From NCBI GenBank assembly GCA_030266915.1, contig JAJDIZ010000009.1, positions 1 to 38,461 of the forward strand: a stretch of DNA of 38,461 nt, given 5' to 3'. The notes beneath the pieces were generated by a model. The model searched no databases, was not told where the DNA came from, and saw only the letters and a program-made list of their open reading frames with translations. A program made the position numbers and the translations under genes. The DNA comes from Ruminococcaceae bacterium OttesenSCG-928-D13 (lineage in GTDB: Bacteria > Bacillota > Clostridia > Oscillospirales > Ruminococcaceae). Shown one piece after another: positions 33,850 through 38,461 of this stretch (position 1 is the stretch's first letter; each line of letters starts with the position of its first letter).

Positions 33850-35988
33850 ATGGAACACCTGCGCTGCGTTGTGGAACGGATCACCTACGCTAACGAGGAT
33901 AACGGATTTTGCGTTATCAAGGTCAAAGCGAAGGGATATCTGGAACTGGTGACCGTCGTCGGGAGCATAGCGGCGGTCAACGTCGGCTCTGTGCTGCTGT
34001 TAAGCGGCGAGTGGCGCATGGATGCAAAGTATGGCCGCCAGTTTTCGGTCACGGCGTGGGAGGAAAAGCTGCCGGCCACCGTCATGGGTATAGAACGGTA
34101 CCTGGGCAGCGGCATGATTAAGGGCATCGGGCCCAAGTTTGCGCGCCGAATTGTTGAGAAGTTTGGTACGGATACCTTGGATGTGATAGAAAAAACACCG
34201 GACCGTCTCATTGAGGTGGGCGGCATTGGGGACCGGCGGGTTTCCGCCATCAAAAAGGCATGGGAGGACCAGAAAGAAGTCAAAAATATCATGCTTTTTT
34301 TACAGGAGCATCAGGTGAGCACTACCCACGCCGTTAAAATCTTTAAAACCTACGCCGGCGAAAGTATTTCGGTGGTTAAGGAAAACCCGTATCGCCTGGC
34401 GGATGATATCTGGGGGATTGGATTCAAGACTGCGGATACCATTGCTATGAAAATGGGATTCGGGAAGGACAGCCCCTACCGGTGCCGGAGCGGCCTGATG
34501 TATGTTCTGAACGAATTCTCCAATGCAGGGCATTGCTATGTCCCGCGGGAGGAACTGCTTGAAAAAGCGGCCAACATGCTGGAGGTCGAGCAGACAAAAC
34601 TGTCCGAAGCCATTGACAGTATGCTGAAGGATGATGACCTGCATTGTGAGGCGCCGGACAAAATATACCTGATGCCATTCTATTTCAGCGAAAAGGGTGT
34701 GGCCCAGCGGTTGCGCGCCATCATGGCCGCACAGGCACCGGAACCGGATGAAGGACTGGAAAGCCACGTCGAAGTAGCTGAGCGGGAATCCGGTATACGG
34801 TATGACGATATCCAGCGAGGCGCCATTCGGAAGGCCATTGCCTCCAAGGTGATGGTGCTGACGGGTGGGCCGGGTACCGGCAAGACCACAACTACCAGGG
34901 GAATCATCGCCCTGCTTGCTGCATCCGGCCAAAGGATACTTCTGGCCGCGCCCACAGGCCGCGCCGCGAAGCGCCTATCAGAAGCGACCGGCATAGAGGC
35001 GAAAACCATTCACCGGCTGCTAGGCTTCAATCCAAAGGGTGGCTATGAGATGACGGAAGAAAACCCGCTGGACGGAGACATATTGCTTGTGGACGAATCC
35101 AGCATGATTGACGTCATCCTTATGTACAATCTACTGAAAGCCGTGCCCGACACAATGAAGTTTATCCTGATTGGCGATGCCGACCAACTCCCCAGTGTGG
35201 GCGCTGGTAATGTGCTGCGGGATATCATCGAGTCGGAGGTTGTGCCGGTGGTTCAGCTGGTTACCATATACCGTCAGGCACAGGCCTCCAATATCATAAT
35301 GAACGCACACCGCATCAACCAGGGCGAGTTCCCGGTGTTGAGGGGTGGTCGCCAATCAGACTTCTTTTTCATTGAGGAAGATGATACCGCGAAAATTCCA
35401 GAGATAATCTGTGGCCTGTGTGCGAAACGGCTGCCTGCCTATTACAAGGTTGATCCCATCGGCGGCATCCAGGTGCTGAGTCCCATGCAGCGCGGTGAAA
35501 CCGGTGCGGCCAACTTGAACGCACTCTTGCAGGAAGCTCTGAATCCCGGCAAGGAATGCCTGCGGCGGGGCGATACGGAGTACAGGCGTGGCGATAAGGT
35601 GATGCAGATCAAAAATAACTATGACAAGGAAGTATTCAACGGCGATATTGGCCAGGTGAGCTCCATTGATCTTGAAGAACGAGAACTGACCGTCCTTTTT
35701 GATACAGTGCCCGTAGTATATGATGTTTCCGAACTGGATGAACTGGTGCTGGCATACGCCACAAGCATTCACAAGGCACAGGGAAGCGAGTATCCCATCG
35801 TGGTGATGCCCTTTACCATGCAACACTATATGATGTTACAGCGAAATCTTCTTTACACCGGCGTAACACGGGCCAAGAAAGCCCTTGTGTTAGTGGGAAC
35901 AAAAAAAGCAATTGGATATGCCGTGCGCAACAACACTGTTTCCAAACGAAACACCTGCCTTGTGGAGCGGCTAAGAGCCATGGCCTAA
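33850..35988 (+). CDS. RecD2-like ATP-dependent DNA helicase
   Basis: 712 aa; helix-hairpin-helix region, VLTGGPGTGKTTTTRG, LLVDESSMID, YATSIHKAQGSEYPIV, LLYTGVTRAKKALVLVG. Confidence 0.92.
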   Translation: MEHLRCVVERITYANEDNGFCVIKVKAKGYLELVTVVGSIAAVNVGSVLLLSGEWRMDAKYGRQFSVTAWEEKLPATVMGIERYLGSGMIKGIGPKFARRIVEKFGTDTLDVIEKTPDRLIEVGGIGDRRVSAIKKAWEDQKEVKNIMLFLQEHQVSTTHAVKIFKTYAGESISVVKENPYRLADDIWGIGFKTADTIAMKMGFGKDSPYRCRSGLMYVLNEFSNAGHCYVPREELLEKAANMLEVEQTKLSEAIDSMLKDDDLHCEAPDKIYLMPFYFSEKGVAQRLRAIMAAQAPEPDEGLESHVEVAERESGIRYDDIQRGAIRKAIASKVMVLTGGPGTGKTTTTRGIIALLAASGQRILLAAPTGRAAKRLSEATGIEAKTIHRLLGFNPKGGYEMTEENPLDGDILLVDESSMIDVILMYNLLKAVPDTMKFILIGDADQLPSVGAGNVLRDIIESEVVPVVQLVTIYRQAQASNIIMNAHRINQGEFPVLRGGRQSDFFFIEEDDTAKIPEIICGLCAKRLPAYYKVDPIGGIQVLSPMQRGETGAANLNALLQEALNPGKECLRRGDTEYRRGDKVMQIKNNYDKEVFNGDIGQVSSIDLEERELTVLFDTVPVVYDVSELDELVLAYATSIHKAQGSEYPIVVMPFTMQHYMMLQRNLLYTGVTRAKKALVLVGTKKAIGYAVRNNTVSKRNTCLVERLRAMA

Positions 35989-36030
35989 TGCACGGGTTGC
36001 CTTGTTTGCATTAAAACGGACAGCACATTA

Positions 36031-36064
36031 GTAGGGGTGGTTACCACGGGTAACGCGCCCCTAC
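36031..36064. repeat. Palindromic repeat
   Basis: GTAGGGGtgGTTACC acg GGTAACgcgCCCCTAC. Confidence 0.55.
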
Positions 36065-36160
36065 AGGTGCATAAAAATTGTGTCTGTGTACTGCCGCCTA
36101 ATTTGTTTCATATTGGTTTTTATGCGAGATATCTCCGCAATGGGCACTACTATCATTCGT

Positions 36161-36190
36161 CAAAACCGGCCCAAAACAGAGCCGGTTTTG
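36161..36190 (+). terminator. Terminator-like hairpin after RecD2-like gene
   Basis: CAAAACCGGC ccaaaacaga GCCGGTTTTG followed by CTTTTG. Confidence 0.6.
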
Positions 36191-36439
36191 CTTTTGGCAT
36201 GCTTGAATATTGGGATTGAAAAATATCCAGGCTAATGGATTGGTTTATCAAATGCCAGAGGTTAGACCTGACGAAATATTACATCAATTTTGCTGCCTTC
36301 TCTCAGGTGCCGGCGGCTGCGTGCATTCTATACAGCACATCGATGCCCCAAGCATTGAAAAGTGGCGTTGTTTATGATAACACCTGTTCTACTATTACGC
36401 CTCTTTCTGCCTGTAGAACTGTCCAAGAATATTTTTTAC

Positions 36440-37120
36440 TCAACCCCAAATGGATTCATCAGTGCTCTCCAATAAGCTTTTGACATCCACTAGGCTATGA
36501 AATGAAAAATCCACACACCTTTGCTGTTCTTCCTCGGACGAAACCGCCAAATCGGGAATCAATACTGTGGTGTAACCCGCAGCCTTTGCGCTTCGTACAC
36601 CCTTGAGAGTATCCTCCACTGCCAAGCAGTCCTGTGGAGCCACGTCCAACAGCTCCGCCGCTTTCAAATATATGTCCGGGAAGGGTTTACCCCTTGATAT
36701 CATGTCCCCGCAGATAATGCCGCTAAAATACTCTCTTATTCCGGCTTTTTCCAGATAATCAAGTGTTCTACTTTTGCGCGTGGCGGTGACGATTGCCAGT
36801 TTATAGTCATTGGCTATCAGATAATCCAGCAAGACTCGAAGGCCCGGCTTTTCCGGCAATGGGCTCAAAGCCAGCAAGGCATCCATTTTCGTGTAGCTTT
36901 CCTTCAAAAAAGCCTGCAGATCAAATGCATCTCCATACATGTCTCGCATCTTGTGAACAAATTCCTCGTCCGTTCCAGCCAGCAATTCAGCATAATATGC
37001 CTCTGTCATTTCGATTCCCATGTCCTTCAGCACGGCGATGCTGATTTCCATACCCAGGCGTTCAGTATCAAAAAGTGTTCCGTCCATATCAAACATAATA
37101 GCAGCAAAAGTGTTATTCAT
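36440..37120 (-). CDS. HAD-family hydrolase (beta-phosphoglucomutase-like)
   Basis: IMFDMDGTLFDTERLG, ICGDMISRGKPFPDIYLKAAELL, CLAVEDTLKGVRSAKAAGY. Confidence 0.92.
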   Translation of the reverse strand: MNNTFAAIMFDMDGTLFDTERLGMEISIAVLKDMGIEMTEAYYAELLAGTDEEFVHKMRDMYGDAFDLQAFLKESYTKMDALLALSPLPEKPGLRVLLDYLIANDYKLAIVTATRKSRTLDYLEKAGIREYFSGIICGDMISRGKPFPDIYLKAAELLDVAPQDCLAVEDTLKGVRSAKAAGYTTVLIPDLAVSSEEEQQRCVDFSFHSLVDVKSLLESTDESIWG

Positions 37121-37216
37121 GGCTTTAACCTTTCCCGTGCAAGTGGTGTGTGTGGTTGATGGTTTCCGGAGCGAAACTGCTGTTTGTATTAATAACAGTT
37201 GTTGTGGAACAGTTTT

Positions 37217-37236
37217 GAATCCCCCTGAGGGGATTC
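37217..37236. repeat. Hairpin
   Basis: GAATCCCC ctga GGGGATTC. Confidence 0.5.
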
Positions 37237-37276
37237 ATTCCCCGCCCCTTGGGGCAGATGTGTAACCCAAGCGTCA

Positions 37277-37313
37277 GATACCCCGTAGCTTGCTGAGGGG
37301 AGTGCGCTTCATT
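37277..37313. repeat. REP-like imperfect palindrome copy B
   Basis: GATACCCCGTAGCTTGCTGAGGGGAGTGCGCTTCATT. Confidence 0.45.
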
Positions 37314-37381
37314 TCAATATCTCCGTGCCGCACAAAATGCCATTTTCCCATGCAACAAAGTGCTACCAACAAAAAAACAAG

Positions 37382-37410
37382 CCGCTGCAAAACATACGTT
37401 TTGCTAGCGG
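37382..37410 (-). terminator. Hairpin with T-run on minus strand
   Basis: CCGCTgCAAAAC atac GTTTTGctAGCGG; A7 run to the left on +. Confidence 0.55.
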
Positions 37411-37615
37411 TCTTGCCTTTATAGTCACAATCCACTTTATCTCTTCAGTTGCCCGCATTCTATCACAGGATATCTTTCTTGTCCAGCACAAAATCATTTG
37501 CATTTAGCACAAACAGATGTCTGGTTTTTTGTCACTACAACCAATCTTGCGGCAGATATATTGACTTGATAAATGGCCCGTGCTACAGTGAGTTAAACTT
37601 GAATATTGCATCAGG

Positions 37616-37648
37616 GGGCGTTACCGTCAAGGGCACTGACCTGAACTA
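37616..37648 (+). promoter_or_regulatory. RAT-like RNA antiterminator candidate
   Basis: GGGCGTTACCGTCAAGGGCACTGACCTGAACTA upstream of a LicT-like gene, with ATTATTTTTT further downstream. Confidence 0.3.
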
Positions 37649-37730
37649 AATCGAGCTTAGAGAGGCTTGGTTGGTTCGGGGCTTTATTATTTTTTGGGTC
37701 TTTGTCCGTGTGGCACAGGGAGGTGGAAGG

Positions 37731-38461
37731 GTGAGAATCAAGAAAATCCTGAATCACAATATCGTGGTTGCTATCGATGACAAAAACAGGGAATGTGTTC
37801 TCACTGGAAAGGGCATCGCCTTTGGAAAAAAAGCTGGCGAAACCCTCGACATGGCCCTGGTTGAAAAGAAATTCACCACGAAGGAAAAGGGTACCGCAGA
37901 TAAGCTTAGCCGCATTCTGGAGGCAATCCCGCCGGAGTATATCCGGGTAGGCGACGAAGTCATCAATATGGCGAAGGCAGAACTAAGTCAGCCACTGAGT
38001 GAGAAAATCTACCTAACCTTAATCGACCACATCTATTTTGCAGTAGACCGACACAAGGATGGCGTGGACATCACAAACTCCCTGGCATGGGAAATGCAGC
38101 AGTTTTACCTGGAGGAGTACAGCGTTGGAATTAAAGCGCTGGACATAATCGAAAAACGGATGGGCGTGCGGCCGCCCGATGACGAAGCCGCTTACATCGC
38201 TTTTCATTTGGTCAACGCGGGCTCATCCTCGGGACGCACCTATATTCCCATTCAGGACAGCCTGAAAATGATACGGGACATCCTGGAAATTGTGGAGAGG
38301 GAGCTTGATGTCACCTTCGATAAAAGCACGCACAACTACAATCGCTTTGTTAACCACCTAAAATTCTTCTCTCTGCGCGTGTTCGAGTTCGGGAATGGCG
38401 CCAATGCTTCGGAAGTAAAGTTGGATGCAAGCAACCCCATTTTTCGCCTGCGCTACGAGTT
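37731..38461 (+). CDS. BglG/LicT-family transcription antiterminator (runs off window end)
   Basis: GTG start; VRIKKILNHNIVVAIDDKNRECVLTGKGIAFGKKAGE; PRD domain HLVNAGS. Confidence 0.92.
   Translation, partial: MRIKKILNHNIVVAIDDKNRECVLTGKGIAFGKKAGETLDMALVEKKFTTKEKGTADKLSRILEAIPPEYIRVGDEVINMAKAELSQPLSEKIYLTLIDHIYFAVDRHKDGVDITNSLAWEMQQFYLEEYSVGIKALDIIEKRMGVRPPDDEAAYIAFHLVNAGSSSGRTYIPIQDSLKMIRDILEIVERELDVTFDKSTHNYNRFVNHLKFFSLRVFEFGNGANASEVKLDASNPIFRLRYE

Noticed and set aside
1-38461. CRISPR arrays, tRNA or rRNA genes
   Set aside because: No regularly spaced repeats, no tRNA-like T-loop/cloverleaf pattern and no rRNA core sequences noticed by eye

Overview
Window from a low-GC Gram-positive (Clostridia-like) genome, judged by gene families. 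No database search was run, so taxonomy and family names rest on motif recognition only. Left flank (1-3614): end of a TrkH-type K+ transporter, a TrkA-type subunit, and a minus-strand radical SAM/SPASM gene with several very small ORFs. Next is a mobile-element region made of two convergent, mirror-like modules. The plus-strand module has a sigma-like protein, a hairpin-dense noncoding block, a small ORF, and a serine recombinase cut off after its catalytic domain (3832-5720). The minus-strand module has a sigma-like protein, a hairpin-dense leader, a DinG-like helicase, a TnpW-like small protein, and three overlapping serine-recombinase genes, the last of which lacks the catalytic serine (13232-5766). 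A relaxase/CD1845-like/RecD2 module lies at 30797-35988. Between them (15054-30569) is a block of catabolic genes: CoA-transferase A/B, thiolase, two MFS transporters, several alpha/beta and SGNH hydrolases, a tandem-domain esterase, an AtuA-like pair, LysR and TetR regulators, and a nitroreductase. The simplest reading is a mobilizable element (no T4SS seen here) carrying an ester/acyl catabolic island, but its ends were not demonstrated. Other observations: a 763-bp IS derivative with intact inverted repeats and a perfect 7-bp target duplication, a TetR gene with an in-frame amber codon, a perfect 19-bp palindrome at a TetR promoter, and a possible RAT-like element before a BglG/LicT antiterminator.
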